Shown one piece after another: positions 24,430 to 33,804 of a stretch of DNA of 64,000 nucleotides. The notes under the pieces were generated by a model that made no database searches, had not been told where the DNA came from, and worked only from the letters and a program-made list of their open reading frames with translations. The number at the start of each line of letters is the position of its first letter. Position 1 is the first letter of the stretch. Position numbers and translations under genes: made by a program. Origin of the DNA: Mariniflexile maritimum. Its GTDB lineage: Bacteria; Bacteroidota; Bacteroidia; Flavobacteriales; Flavobacteriaceae. The stretch spans positions 1-64,000 of the forward strand of contig NZ_WRPN01000007.1 of the NCBI RefSeq assembly GCF_009746565.1, in the 5' to 3' direction.

Positions 24430-25965
24430 ATGAAAATTAAGACAATAAAAATTAAAAACTTCAGGAGCTATAAAGACGTAGTTGAAATCAAATTTGGGGA
24501 CTTGACCACTTTTGTTGGAAAAAACGATATTGGTAAATCAACAGTTTTGGAAGCTCTTGACATTTTTTTTAATGACGGAAAAGGCGTTATCAAACTTGAT
24601 AAAGAGGATGTTAACAAACAAGCTCTTTCCGAAGGTGACACTGAAACAATTATATCAGTTTGCTTTGAAGAATTACCATTAAGCATTGTTATTGACAGTA
24701 CAAACCAAACAACCTTGCAGGACGAATATCTTTTAAACTCAAGCAATGAGCTCGAAATAGTAAAAAAATATTCAAATGGCGGTAAGGAGAAGGTATTTGT
24801 AAATGCTAATCACCCAATAGGAAATAATTGTAAAGACCTGTTATTAAAGAAAAATACTGAGCTTCAAAAAATTATAAGAGATAATACAATTCCTTGTAGC
24901 AATCAGACTATTAATGCTGTTATGAGAGCTGCTATTTGGCAACATTACGGTTCGGAACTTGAATTAGCCGACATTGAAATCGATGTTACTAAAGGAGATA
25001 CAAAGTCAATTTGGGATAAATTACAAACATACTTGCCTATGTATTCTCTATTTCAATCCGACAGAAAAAACAGTGATGGAGATAGTGAAGTTCAAGACCC
25101 TTTAAAAGAAGCGGTAAAACAAATATTAAATGATGCATCTCTAAAAACCAAATTTGACGAAATCGCAACCGAAGTAAAAAACAAGTTGCAGGATGTGGCA
25201 ACTCGTACTTTAGCAAAAATTCAGGAAATGAATCCTGAAATCGCAAGTAGTTTAAATCCTATAATTCCTGCAACTGACAGTTTGAAATGGGCTGATGTAT
25301 TCAAAAGCGTTTCTATAACAGGTGATGAAGATATTCCCATTAATAAAAGAGGTAGTGGTGTTAAACGACTAATACTATTGAACTTTTTTAGAGCTGAGGC
25401 AGAAAGAAGAAGAACACAAGAAAATATTCCAAGTATTGTTTATGCAATTGAAGAGCCAGAGACTTCACAACATACTGAACATCAAAAAAAACTAATTAAG
25501 GCTTTTATAGACCTTTCGAATACGGCAAATACACAAGTAATAGTTACAACTCATAGTCCAGCATTAGTTAAAGAGTTAGAGTTTCAGCATTTAAGACTTG
25601 TAAAGTCAAGTCCTACGACAAAAACAATTGAAAATGTATTGCCAAATAGGTTACCCTATCCATCTTTGAATGAAGTCAATTTTTTAGCATTTTCGGAAAT
25701 TACAGAAGAGTATCACAATGAACTTTATGGATATATTGAATTAGAAAGTGAGATGACTAATTATAGAAATGGTAAAACAACTATGCAGTATAATAAATTG
25801 AGAAAAGATGGTGTAACAATCGTTGTTGAAAATATCGTTTTGACTGATTATATACGACACCAAATTCATCATCCCGAAAACACAAACAATACTAGATATA
25901 CAAATCAACAATTAAGTGACTCAATAGACTTAATGAGAGATTTTATAATGACATTAACACCATAA
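24430..25965 (+). CDS. OLD-like AAA ATPase with C-terminal HEPN-type motif
   Basis: 511 aa, cytosolic. The ABC-type ATPase head is split around a middle insert. Residues 30-38 GKNDIGKST are the Walker A; YAIEEPETSQH at about 338-348 is the Walker B with catalytic Glu; VIVTTHSPA at 370-378 is the H-loop. There is no recognisable TOPRIM domain, unlike true OLD nucleases. Instead the tail carries YIRHQIHHPENTNN (Arg476, His481), which fits the HEPN RNase motif R-(N/D/H)-x3-H. OLD-family ATPase with a HEPN end is a design used in antiphage and abortive infection systems. It sits alone between household genes and its reading is more AT-rich than they are, consistent with acquisition. Confidence 0.8.
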   Translation: MKIKTIKIKNFRSYKDVVEIKFGDLTTFVGKNDIGKSTVLEALDIFFNDGKGVIKLDKEDVNKQALSEGDTETIISVCFEELPLSIVIDSTNQTTLQDEYLLNSSNELEIVKKYSNGGKEKVFVNANHPIGNNCKDLLLKKNTELQKIIRDNTIPCSNQTINAVMRAAIWQHYGSELELADIEIDVTKGDTKSIWDKLQTYLPMYSLFQSDRKNSDGDSEVQDPLKEAVKQILNDASLKTKFDEIATEVKNKLQDVATRTLAKIQEMNPEIASSLNPIIPATDSLKWADVFKSVSITGDEDIPINKRGSGVKRLILLNFFRAEAERRRTQENIPSIVYAIEEPETSQHTEHQKKLIKAFIDLSNTANTQVIVTTHSPALVKELEFQHLRLVKSSPTTKTIENVLPNRLPYPSLNEVNFLAFSEITEEYHNELYGYIELESEMTNYRNGKTTMQYNKLRKDGVTIVVENIVLTDYIRHQIHHPENTNNTRYTNQQLSDSIDLMRDFIMTLTP

Positions 25966-26125
25966 AAAGTCAGCCCCAAACAATGTATAAAAAATAGGAG
26001 AAATAATGATAAAATCAAGGCTTTTGACTCCTATCAAAGTTTGTGCTTAACCGAAAGTTTTGTGCTTCGAAACCGCCTACTTTCCATACACATAAACGTT
26101 GGTTTGAATTAGATATAGTGTGAAC

Positions 26126-26163
26126 CCATCCTGAACTTGTTTTAGGATAAGGTTAACGCCCAA
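26126..26163 (+). repeat. Short copy of the CCTGAAC-type intergenic repeat
   Basis: CCTGAACTTGTTTTAGGATAA followed by gttAACGCCCAAATAC. Near-identical to 52272-52310, where it forms the end of the dispersed repeat. The CCTGAA/TTAGG arms form a short hairpin. Lies at the 3' end of the PhnA gene. The rest of 25966-26166 contains nothing I can assign. Confidence 0.5.
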
Positions 26164-26166
26164 ATA

Positions 26167-26745
26167 CTATAACTTTTTAACGTATTTGGTGATGATAACG
26201 ATTTGTTGGTTATCAACTTTGCCTTCTATATAGTCGGCGTTTTCGTGGTCCAAACGAATGTTTCTAACGGCAGTGCCTTGTTTGGCGACCATACTGGAGC
26301 CTTTTACCTTTAAATCCTTTACCAAAACCACCGCATCGCCCGCTTGTAAAATAACGCCATTAACATCGCGATGGATGATTTTGTTGGCTTCATCTTCATG
26401 CTCGCCCGTGGCTCTGGCAAGTGCTAAAGCAGCATCATCCAAATACATCATATCGAGCAAATCCTTTGGCCAACCTTCGTTTCTTAAGCGTTGCAACATT
26501 CTCCACGCCATAATTTGTACTGCCAAATGCTCGCTCCACATGCTATCGTTTAAACAGCGCCAATGGTTGGTGTCCATGTCAACGTTTCCTTCAATTTGGT
26601 CCAAACAGGTTTTGCAAACAAGTAGGCTATTGTCCACGTTTTCATTTAGTGATGGAGGCAAGGTATATTGTGATAATGGGTTGGTTGCCGAACAAAGTTC
26701 GCAGGTGTTGTTGCTTCTTTGTTGTAGTGTTTGCAATACGCTCAT
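26167..26745 (-). CDS. PhnA/YjdM domain protein
   Basis: 192 aa. N-terminal zinc ribbon (CELCSATN ... LLVCKTCLDQ, two CxxC pairs at ~15-18 and ~44-47) and the C-terminal PhnA domain (IIHRDVNGVILQAGDAVVLVKDLKVKGSS, then KQGTAVRNIRL). Despite the old name it is not established as phosphonate enzyme; its biochemical role is unclear. It follows MmcQ/YjbR on the same strand. Confidence 0.88.
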   Translation of the reverse strand: MSVLQTLQQRSNNTCELCSATNPLSQYTLPPSLNENVDNSLLVCKTCLDQIEGNVDMDTNHWRCLNDSMWSEHLAVQIMAWRMLQRLRNEGWPKDLLDMMYLDDAALALARATGEHEDEANKIIHRDVNGVILQAGDAVVLVKDLKVKGSSMVAKQGTAVRNIRLDHENADYIEGKVDNQQIVIITKYVKKL

Positions 26746-26815
26746 TGAGATTGTTGATTAACGAATAACGATTGTTGAATTCAGAATTTTACATTTATTC
26801 TGCAAACTTACCACT

Positions 26816-27178
26816 TTATTGTAGAGTATCCCGCATTTTTTTGGGCATTCCTTTTATAACCATTTCGTAGGAATGGTTTATAAGTTCTAATATGAATTTG
26901 GGCTGTAATTCGCCCGAACTTAGCTTAATCGTGTTCCAATGTGTTTTGCTCATGTGGTAACCGGGTTGGATGCTTTCGTATTCGGCACGCAGTTCTTCGG
27001 CGTAATCGGGGTCGCATTTTAAATTGATGGAAGGGTTGCCCGATTCCCATTCTTTTAAGGAAGTTAAGACAAATAGCTTTCCTAAAACTTTAAATACGAG
27101 CGTATCTTCATCAAAAGGAAAATCTTCGGTAACACCTTTTTTTTGGATGCAATAATTGCGAAGTTGTTCTATATCCAT
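26816..27178 (-). CDS. MmcQ/YjbR family protein
   Basis: 120 aa of the CyaY-like MmcQ/YjbR fold: LRNYCIQKKGVTEDFPFDEDTLVFKV, GKLFVLTS, NLKCDPDYAEELR, PGYHMSKTHWNT. A small, probably DNA-binding protein of unknown physiological role. It starts just after a terminator hairpin that ends the RCC1 gene. Confidence 0.9.
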   Translation of the reverse strand: MDIEQLRNYCIQKKGVTEDFPFDEDTLVFKVLGKLFVLTSLKEWESGNPSINLKCDPDYAEELRAEYESIQPGYHMSKTHWNTIKLSSGELQPKFILELINHSYEMVIKGMPKKMRDTLQ

Positions 27179-27182
27179 AAAA

Positions 27183-27215
27183 AAACACGTTCCATTTTAA
27201 AGTGTGAACGTGTTT
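27183..27215 (-). terminator. Terminator of the RCC1-repeat gene
   Basis: AAACACGTTC (27183-27192) pairs with GAACGTGTTT (27206-27215); on the minus strand a run of T follows, just before the MmcQ start. Confidence 0.6.
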
Positions 27216-27263
27216 AAATGTACTGAATTTTAATTTATTTTAAAAAGTACTTGTTTTTGAATC

Positions 27264-28649
27264 TTATTTTTTAATGAATTTGATGGTTTGTGCTTTACCA
27301 TTTTCGGAAGTAATATTTAAAAAATAAAGTCCTTTTGCCAAAGTTGAAACATGTAATGAAGCTGAAGGAACGTTAATTTTTTCTTTCAAAACCTGTTGCC
27401 CTAGTTGGTTGATTACTTGTAGTTTATAAGTTCCGCCTTTAGGGTTTTCAATAGTCAACCTATTTAAAACCGGGTTTGGGTGAATTTGAAAACTGAACGT
27501 ATTAAAATCATTTACACTTAAAGCAGTACAACTTACTTGTCCATAAGTTCTTCTATTGGTTTTGGTGCCATCGCCCAAATTTCCAGATTGATTGTCGCCC
27601 GTAGTCCATAAAGTACCATCGGTTTTTAAGGCTGCCGAAAAATTAGACCCAGCGGCAATGCCAACCCAATCGGTATCGGTACCAATAGCAATTGGAGAAA
27701 GTGACGGGATATTGGTTCCTGTGCCTAACTGCCCTAATGAATTATACCCCCAAGCATATAACGTGCCATTGGTTTTTAAGGCTTGTACATGCGAATACCT
27801 AATTTTTACATCGGCCCAATTGGTTTCGGTGCCAACCTGGGTAGGAACCAATTTATCGGTTTTAGTGCCGTTACCCAATTCCCCGTCGGTATTATCGCCC
27901 CAAGACCACAAAGTACCGTTGGTTTTTATGGCCAAATTGGAATAGTGCGAAACGGTTATAATTTTCCAATCGGTATCAACTCCTACTTGGGCAGGCACAT
28001 TTCTTGAATTGTTTGTACCGTCGCCCAATGCTCCAGAAAAATTTCTTCCCCAACTCCATAAAGTACCATCGGTTTTTATGGCAATAGAATGGTCGTAAGC
28101 ACCTGCATTCACTTCTTTCCAATCGGTATCGGTCCCTATTTGTATGGGCACTTTGGTTTGTGTTGTGGTGCCATTGCCCAATTGACCATAGTTGTTTTTT
28201 CCCCAGGCCCATAAGGTGCCATCGGTTTTTATGGCCAAAGTATGACTAACCCCAGCTGAAACCTTTAGCCAATTGGTGTCGGTTCCTATTTGAGTGGGCA
28301 CAAACAGGCTATTGGTAGTGCCATCGCCTACTTGCCCATAAAAACTTCTGCCCCATGCCCACAAAGTACCATTGGTTTTTACGGCCAAATTGTATTCGTT
28401 ACCTACCGATAGGTATGCCCAATCTAAAGCTGTACTTATTAGCACAGGCTCTGTTTTGTCTATATTGGAGCCATCGCCCAACATGCCCGCGCTGTTTTCG
28501 CCCCAACCCCATAAAGTGCCATCGGTTTTAAAGGCCAAGGCGTGGTTGCCACCTGTTTGAACCGATTGCCAACATTGGGCAACTATGCTTTCGGAAAAAA
28601 CCATAAGCATTGCGTAAATTAAAATATTGTGGTGTAGTTGTGTTTTCAT
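27264..28649 (-). CDS. Secreted RCC1-repeat protein with type IX sorting tail
   Basis: 461 aa with an N-terminal signal peptide (to about residue 25, before QCWQSV). Seven or so RCC1-like blades of ~50 residues follow, each with the K(T/N)DGTLW(A/G)WG ... GQLG(N/D)GT motif, forming a beta-propeller. The last 80 residues are a type A T9SS C-terminal domain ([17 protein letters not shown], then [22 protein letters not shown]). It is exported and sorted through the type IX system to the surface or the medium. The repetitive codons make the DNA repetitive (aaagtaccatcggttttta-like strings); that is a consequence of the domain, not a CRISPR. Confidence 0.9.
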   Translation of the reverse strand: MKTQLHHNILIYAMLMVFSESIVAQCWQSVQTGGNHALAFKTDGTLWGWGENSAGMLGDGSNIDKTEPVLISTALDWAYLSVGNEYNLAVKTNGTLWAWGRSFYGQVGDGTTNSLFVPTQIGTDTNWLKVSAGVSHTLAIKTDGTLWAWGKNNYGQLGNGTTTQTKVPIQIGTDTDWKEVNAGAYDHSIAIKTDGTLWSWGRNFSGALGDGTNNSRNVPAQVGVDTDWKIITVSHYSNLAIKTNGTLWSWGDNTDGELGNGTKTDKLVPTQVGTETNWADVKIRYSHVQALKTNGTLYAWGYNSLGQLGTGTNIPSLSPIAIGTDTDWVGIAAGSNFSAALKTDGTLWTTGDNQSGNLGDGTKTNRRTYGQVSCTALSVNDFNTFSFQIHPNPVLNRLTIENPKGGTYKLQVINQLGQQVLKEKINVPSASLHVSTLAKGLYFLNITSENGKAQTIKFIKK

Positions 28650-28693
28650 GAGTATTGTTTTTGTAGTTAGCTATAAAAAATCTCTTCTTTGCA

Positions 28694-29431
28694 TTAGTTC
28701 ATTACTTTTACCCACTGTATATCATCAGGAAGTTCGCTAATGTTACTTACTTCCATTTTAGAGGGCGTTACGTGTCCATTCTTATCTGTAAAGACCTCAG
28801 CAATGGTAAATTTGATGATGTTCCATCCTTTTTTGAGTTCTAAATTGGTGATGGTTACATCATTGTAATTTTCTTCATCGTTACCAGTATAGCGCTGTAC
28901 GATACATTCCCCGTTCACCGATGCCGTTTCTTCCACATAAAACCATTGCAAATAATAGCCTTTTACACTGTTTTTTTGACCATAAGAATATAGCCATTGG
29001 GCCATTTCAGGTTGGCTAACCGCAAATAGGATGCCTTGTTCGGTTCCGTCTTTAGCTGTAACCTCAGGATCTGGAATTCCTGCAATCAAAGCTTCTCCAT
29101 TTTGGTATTCTAGCTCGCCACCAAAACATTCAAAAGTGGTGGCGACCGTTTTAAACTTGATTTGCCAACCTTTTGGCGCATTGGCTTTCGCTTTTTCGGC
29201 CTGCTCTTTAAGGGTTGTTAAATAATCTGCATCAAGGGGTAGGTTAAAATTTCCTTCGTGATCTATTTTTCCGATGTCTATTTTTTCCATTGAAACCATA
29301 TCGTACGACGACAGGACACCCTCGCCCATAGTATAATTTGAAATGGTGCCGGTAATGGCCTCTTGCGCTTGTAATGATATACTCCATAAGATGCATACCA
29401 TGCATAATATAATGTTGTTTTTTACTTTCAT
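28694..29431 (-). CDS. Exported protein of unknown function, next to the CDC-like gene
   Basis: 245 aa with a signal peptide (MKVKNNIILCMVCILWSISLQAQ). The rest is a strand-rich domain (ITGTISNYTMGEGVLSSYD; KGWNIIKFTIAEVF near the end). No family recognised. Shares a strand with the pore-former-like gene 160 bases upstream, so they may belong to one operon. Confidence 0.6.
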   Translation of the reverse strand: MKVKNNIILCMVCILWSISLQAQEAITGTISNYTMGEGVLSSYDMVSMEKIDIGKIDHEGNFNLPLDADYLTTLKEQAEKAKANAPKGWQIKFKTVATTFECFGGELEYQNGEALIAGIPDPEVTAKDGTEQGILFAVSQPEMAQWLYSYGQKNSVKGYYLQWFYVEETASVNGECIVQRYTGNDEENYNDVTITNLELKKGWNIIKFTIAEVFTDKNGHVTPSKMEVSNISELPDDIQWVKVMN

Positions 29432-29593
29432 TTTGATTGCTTATTAACTGTTAAACTTGATACCTGCAGGGTTAAGGTTTCCTTTTAATTTTTTTTGCTT
29501 TGGAAGGCATACATTGAATTATGATATTGGTTAAGCCTATTGGGTATAACTTCAAACCACGCTATACCCAATGCTTAAAGATTGCTTTGGGGG

Positions 29594-31465
29594 CTAGTTA
29601 ACCAATTCAAATTGAATCCAAACGGCGACTTTTTCACCTGGGTTGCCAATCCGGATGGGGCCTTCAAGCACTAATGGACTTATATCTTTTTGAATATTGG
29701 CCAATGGTATATTTCCGGTTCCAAAATTGTGGAATTTCACATTTCTTGCGATGGTGGTATCGAAAAATGGTGTGGTTTCATTTAGTGGCCTTGCACCCGA
29801 TAGCACTTCTAAAACTTCTTTGATGTTTACAGAAATGGGCGTGTTGTTTGCTAATACCTTATCTTTCCCTTCCGTATATTCTTTCAACCACGTATATATT
29901 TTAAATTTTGCGTTGGGGTCCATAAACTCTTCATAAGAAATATCAAAAACCAGTGCATTGTTAATGGAGCGATTCCTGTTTATTGCTTCATTGCCCTCCC
30001 TAATATGAAGCTGGTTTTGCATATCTCCAGAGATAAGGATGTTTGGCGCATTTGGCACTTGCACAGGGCCATCTTTTCTTGCCGGAAACACAAGAATATC
30101 TCTTGAACTGAATTTTTTTGCTTTTCCTTTAGCTGTATAATCTATGTATTGTTGAATGGCATAATCGTCTGGATTGCTGCCGCCTCCATCTCTGCCATTA
30201 ATGTTTTGGATATCTGTAAGCGTTACTTTTAATTTGAAGTTTTGTTTAGGAATGCACGTTGTTACAATTTGTTTTAATTTATTATCCAAACCAACGCGTT
30301 CATTTTTTAAATTTTTAAGTTCATACCCAATAGGAAGCGCTAGTTTATGATCAAACGGCCTATCTTTTAGGAAAGAGATAATATCTGGAACGCCGTTTTT
30401 TATTGAATTTTCTATAGACTTGATAGCGCCCAAACTGCTGCCTCCATAATAAAATGCTTCAATTTCTATGTCCGATCTCGATTTTAAGGCATTATAGGCC
30501 GCTTTAACTTCCGCAGACCCAACAATTCCAGATACTTTTGCTTGGATATTAATACCGAGTTGGTCTAATTTTTTATCAGATTTGAAAATAATAACCCCTT
30601 TTCTGCCATAATTGACCTTAGATAAATAAATATATTCCTCGGTAGAAACGTTGGGGTCAACAAAAACTTTCGCAGGATCCATACCATCAACTTCGATACT
30701 GAACATGTTTTGTGAAAACTCAATCATGTAATAGTTTGATTCTTTTTCTGTTCCGTAGTTTAGGCCCACGGAGCCAGAAAACATGCCCATCCCGGAACTG
30801 TACTTACCGGTAAGTTTAAAACTCATCTCTTCCAAAGAATGTACCTCATGATAATAAAAGGTCATTTGCGCTGGTACAGGGCTGCCATTTTGATTGATAA
30901 AGTTGTTTTCGGCAGTGGTTATCTGTGATTTTTTACTTGGGTTCATAACCTGAAAAACGGGATTTGCGATTCTTAAATCGGTGCTCAAGGTTATGGGATT
31001 TCTGTCCTTTATTTCTTCAATTGTGTTGGAGCCGTCAATAAACGACATGGCTTTCATCATGATGCCCGGTTTTAACCAATCGGGTTTCGCGTTCATGGAA
31101 AACGCTTTAAAATCCAAAGCCTTAACTTCTACTGTTATGAGCTCTTTAGAACAAATACTGTTGGATGTGTTTGTTACACTGCCTTTTTGAACCGTTGTTT
31201 TATTGGTTTCAACGAAATTATTATTAACCAATGTCAACTCCCTGGCACCTTCTTTGGAATTTTCGGTTCCAGATTTTAATTGCGTAAAATATTTTTTTAC
31301 AATATTGGAGTTTATTTGAGGGATGGGTTTTTGATTTATTTTCGACAAATCAACCTTTTTCTCTTTTTGAACCGACATTGTTTTGGGGGTCCTAATTTGG
31401 GCTGTTGCATTTAATGCTACTATGCAAAGTGAAATGCCCAATGCGCGTTTAATTACTTTTTTCAT
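29594..31465 (-). CDS. Cholesterol-dependent cytolysin-like (CDCL) protein
   Basis: 623 aa with signal peptide (MKKVIKRALGISLCIVALNATAQ). Residues ~129-390 match the core of thiol-activated cytolysins: LKPGIMMKAM near 131 (CDC YPGALL-A), PITLSTDL near 157, VMNPSKKS at 173-180 (CDC NPxxS), VNYGR at 284-288 (the invariant SSV-YGR region), and a GG pair at 341-342. The Trp-rich undecapeptide of true CDCs is absent, as in the CDC-like proteins known from Elizabethkingia. The C-terminal ~220 residues form a strand-rich domain of unknown type. Predicted to form large membrane pores after export. Target cells and activation mode are unknown. Confidence 0.72.
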   Translation of the reverse strand: MKKVIKRALGISLCIVALNATAQIRTPKTMSVQKEKKVDLSKINQKPIPQINSNIVKKYFTQLKSGTENSKEGARELTLVNNNFVETNKTTVQKGSVTNTSNSICSKELITVEVKALDFKAFSMNAKPDWLKPGIMMKAMSFIDGSNTIEEIKDRNPITLSTDLRIANPVFQVMNPSKKSQITTAENNFINQNGSPVPAQMTFYYHEVHSLEEMSFKLTGKYSSGMGMFSGSVGLNYGTEKESNYYMIEFSQNMFSIEVDGMDPAKVFVDPNVSTEEYIYLSKVNYGRKGVIIFKSDKKLDQLGINIQAKVSGIVGSAEVKAAYNALKSRSDIEIEAFYYGGSSLGAIKSIENSIKNGVPDIISFLKDRPFDHKLALPIGYELKNLKNERVGLDNKLKQIVTTCIPKQNFKLKVTLTDIQNINGRDGGGSNPDDYAIQQYIDYTAKGKAKKFSSRDILVFPARKDGPVQVPNAPNILISGDMQNQLHIREGNEAINRNRSINNALVFDISYEEFMDPNAKFKIYTWLKEYTEGKDKVLANNTPISVNIKEVLEVLSGARPLNETTPFFDTTIARNVKFHNFGTGNIPLANIQKDISPLVLEGPIRIGNPGEKVAVWIQFELVN

Positions 31466-31478
31466 GATTATTACGTTT

Positions 31479-31823
31479 TTAGATGTTTTTAAACCAGTTT
31501 ATATATTTATCTCCCAAAAAAGGCACTGCACGCTCTTTCCCGTTAATGGCATGCACTAAGCCCATGATCCATATATAAAGCAGCACGAAAATGCCCAGGA
31601 TGTTTATAATCCACCCCAATATGGGTATCATGCCAATGGCCCCTAGGGCCAACCCAGTAAGTGCCAAACCCAAAGATTGTTTGATGTGGTAGGATGCAAA
31701 AGCATCTTTTTTGTTATTGTTCATCACAAAGGCGATGATAAGCCCAATAATAGTGATTTAGGCTATAATGGCTATGTTTTTGCCCTCGCTAACTGTTACG
31801 GTTTTGTTTTCGGTTGTTTCCAT
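31479..31823 (-). pseudogene. DUF4870 membrane protein gene interrupted by a nonsense codon
   Basis: A full-length 114-codon frame starts at ATG 31823 (METTENKTVTVSEGKNIAIIA), but codon 22 (31758-31760) is TAA; family members normally have Tyr there (AYITIIG). The frame continues without shift into ITIIGLIIAFV then MNNNKKDAFASYHIKQSLGLAL and the DUF4870 membrane helices to the normal end (GDKYINWFKNI). A restart at 31727 would give 82 aa lacking the first helix. A true nonsense mutation or a sequencing error. Confidence 0.75.
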
Positions 31824-31833
31824 TTTTTTCGTG

Positions 31834-33144
31834 TTATATTTTTATAAATTCTACTCTTCTGTTGTTGGCCCTTCCTTTTTCGGTGGCATTATCATCAATG
31901 GGTTCGGTTTCGCCTTTGCCCATAAACTGTAACCTGTCTTCAAGTATGCCAAATTCATTTACAAGAATTTGCTTTACCATGCTTGCCCTGTTTTCTGAAA
32001 GGGTTTGGTTATAGGTATCATCGCCTTTATTATCGGTATGCCCAACTATTTGAAGGCTGATGTCATCATTATCGCGAAGCATATTGGCAACGTCCAGTAG
32101 TATGCCATAAGATTCCTTTTTAACGGTGGCTGCGGCAGTATCGAAATAAATGCCCGTAGTGCTGAATTTTCCGTTTTTAAGAAGTAGGGAGCGCAAATCT
32201 TCGGTGGCCTCGGCAATTTTAAAGTTGGTAATGCCTACAAAATGGCCTTGTTCCGGTAATACATCTACGGCTTCTATGATAAAATACTTGCCAATGTTTG
32301 CTTGTATTAAATTGGGGGAATCCACCATTTTTTCTTCGTTTACCCACATTCTTAATCTTTTTTTATTGACGGCAATAGAAATATGAACGGTGTTGTTTAA
32401 ATATTCGGGCATATTCCTATCAATTTTACTACCAATCCTTACTTCTAACTCGCCGCCAAAATTTGAGACATTCCTTATATTAAAACCATTTCTGGTTAAA
32501 CCTATTTCTACCTCGGCTAAAGTGCCACCGGCACCACCAGCGTATGCCTTTTTTGAAATGAACAGAAGTTTTACTTTACTACCCGACTGCGATTGTTTGT
32601 AGCCATTATTGGTTAAATCAAATTCAATGGTGTAGTTTTCGGGAAGGGTACTTTTCATGGTAGGCAAATACCCAGAACGCCTGATAAGGGAAAGCCATTT
32701 ACCCTCAGAATTACTGGTGGTTACCACTTCGCCAGAGCCACCTGTTTCCCAATTTGCGGGAAAATCGCCTATGGCATCGGCAGCAAAATCGTCGTAAAAC
32801 AAAAGGTTGTTTCCGGGAATAAAGGTGAAGTTGCTGTACACGCCAAAACCGCTTTCGGTAGTTTCTTCTTGAAAAACTTCATTGTTCTCAACCATGTCTT
32901 CGTCCTGGTTGTTGTCTTGTTTTGCTGATTTGCTTTTCTTCTTTTTACCTATATTACCATCTAAAATGGTATCCATGGTTTTTTCGGTTTCCCGGTTTAC
33001 TTTTTCTTCCGTTTTTCTAATCACAGCTTCCTTGGCCGCATCTTCAGCACGTTGTCCTAGTTTTTTTAGAAATTGGGCTTCTGCCCGGTGCACATTTCCT
33101 ATAAGTATTAATAGAAAAATGACGCTCATACTTATTTTTTTCAT
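31834..33144 (-). CDS. OmpA-family outer membrane protein
   Basis: 436 aa. Signal peptide (MKKISMSVIFLLILIGNVHRAEA), then a charged Lys/Glu linker, a jelly-roll/lectin-like middle domain (~100-310, FIPGNNLLFYDDFAADAIGDFPANWE) and a C-terminal OmpA peptidoglycan-binding domain (GIYFDTAAATVK, IVGHTDNKGDDTYNQTLSENRASMV, RANNRRVEFIKI). Ties the outer membrane to the peptidoglycan or binds it as a scaffold. Divergent to the sigma-factor gene. Confidence 0.9.
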   Translation of the reverse strand: MKKISMSVIFLLILIGNVHRAEAQFLKKLGQRAEDAAKEAVIRKTEEKVNRETEKTMDTILDGNIGKKKKSKSAKQDNNQDEDMVENNEVFQEETTESGFGVYSNFTFIPGNNLLFYDDFAADAIGDFPANWETGGSGEVVTTSNSEGKWLSLIRRSGYLPTMKSTLPENYTIEFDLTNNGYKQSQSGSKVKLLFISKKAYAGGAGGTLAEVEIGLTRNGFNIRNVSNFGGELEVRIGSKIDRNMPEYLNNTVHISIAVNKKRLRMWVNEEKMVDSPNLIQANIGKYFIIEAVDVLPEQGHFVGITNFKIAEATEDLRSLLLKNGKFSTTGIYFDTAAATVKKESYGILLDVANMLRDNDDISLQIVGHTDNKGDDTYNQTLSENRASMVKQILVNEFGILEDRLQFMGKGETEPIDDNATEKGRANNRRVEFIKI

Positions 33145-33254
33145 GGGTTCTTATTTTTATTCATTTATCTTTAGTGGGTTTTTAAATTGTAATGTTAACA
33201 TTTCATTAAAAAACTTTTTTTAAGCATACCAAAAGCTCGAACTTAGTACGGCAC

Positions 33255-33800
33255 ATGGAAAAAACAGACATCAATCATCTTATACACAACAACCAAAAAG
33301 CGGTTAGCGAACTCTATAATGCCAATAGGGCTGCCTTTTTGAATTTTGGTAAGCAGTACGGATTGGACTATGATGACCTGTGCGATATTTATCAAGAAGC
33401 CTTTATTGCCCTACGGAACCACGCCTTAAACGGTAAATTAGAAACCGTAAACAGCTCGTTGAAGACCTATCTTTTTGGAATTGGAAAATTCATGATTTTT
33501 GATGTGCTGAAACAAGCGAAGAAAACCACCGAGTTTAACCCTTCGGCATTGGGTATCCACGACAGTATTGAACCGGTTTATGCCCACCACGAAGAAGAAA
33601 CCTTAAGCCATGAACAAAGCTTATTGCGAACCTATTTTAAGAAATTAGGAAAAAAGTGTCAAGACATGTTAACCTTATTCTATTACAGAGGACTAAGTAT
33701 AGACGACATTGTGGAGCATACCGATTATTCCGATGGAAGCGTGGTTAGAAGCCAGAAATCCAGATGCTTAAAAACCTTAAAAGACATGATTAAATCATAG
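33255..33800 (+). CDS. RNA polymerase sigma-70 family (ECF-like) factor
   Basis: 181 aa with sigma region 2 (AFLNFGKQYGLDYDDLCDIYQEAFIALRNHAL) and region 4 (RTYFKKLGKKCQDMLTLFYYRGLSIDDIVEHTDYSDGSVVRSQKSRC). It would direct RNA polymerase to a small set of promoters, probably including this block. Followed after 4 bases by a membrane protein that may act as its anti-sigma factor. Confidence 0.9.
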   Translation: MEKTDINHLIHNNQKAVSELYNANRAAFLNFGKQYGLDYDDLCDIYQEAFIALRNHALNGKLETVNSSLKTYLFGIGKFMIFDVLKQAKKTTEFNPSALGIHDSIEPVYAHHEEETLSHEQSLLRTYFKKLGKKCQDMLTLFYYRGLSIDDIVEHTDYSDGSVVRSQKSRCLKTLKDMIKS

Positions 33801-33804
33801 CCCT

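Noticed and set aside
27500..28600. Repeated strings in the RCC1 gene as a possible CRISPR
   Set aside because: The repeats are codon-level copies of RCC1 blades, in frame and of variable length; no spacers.
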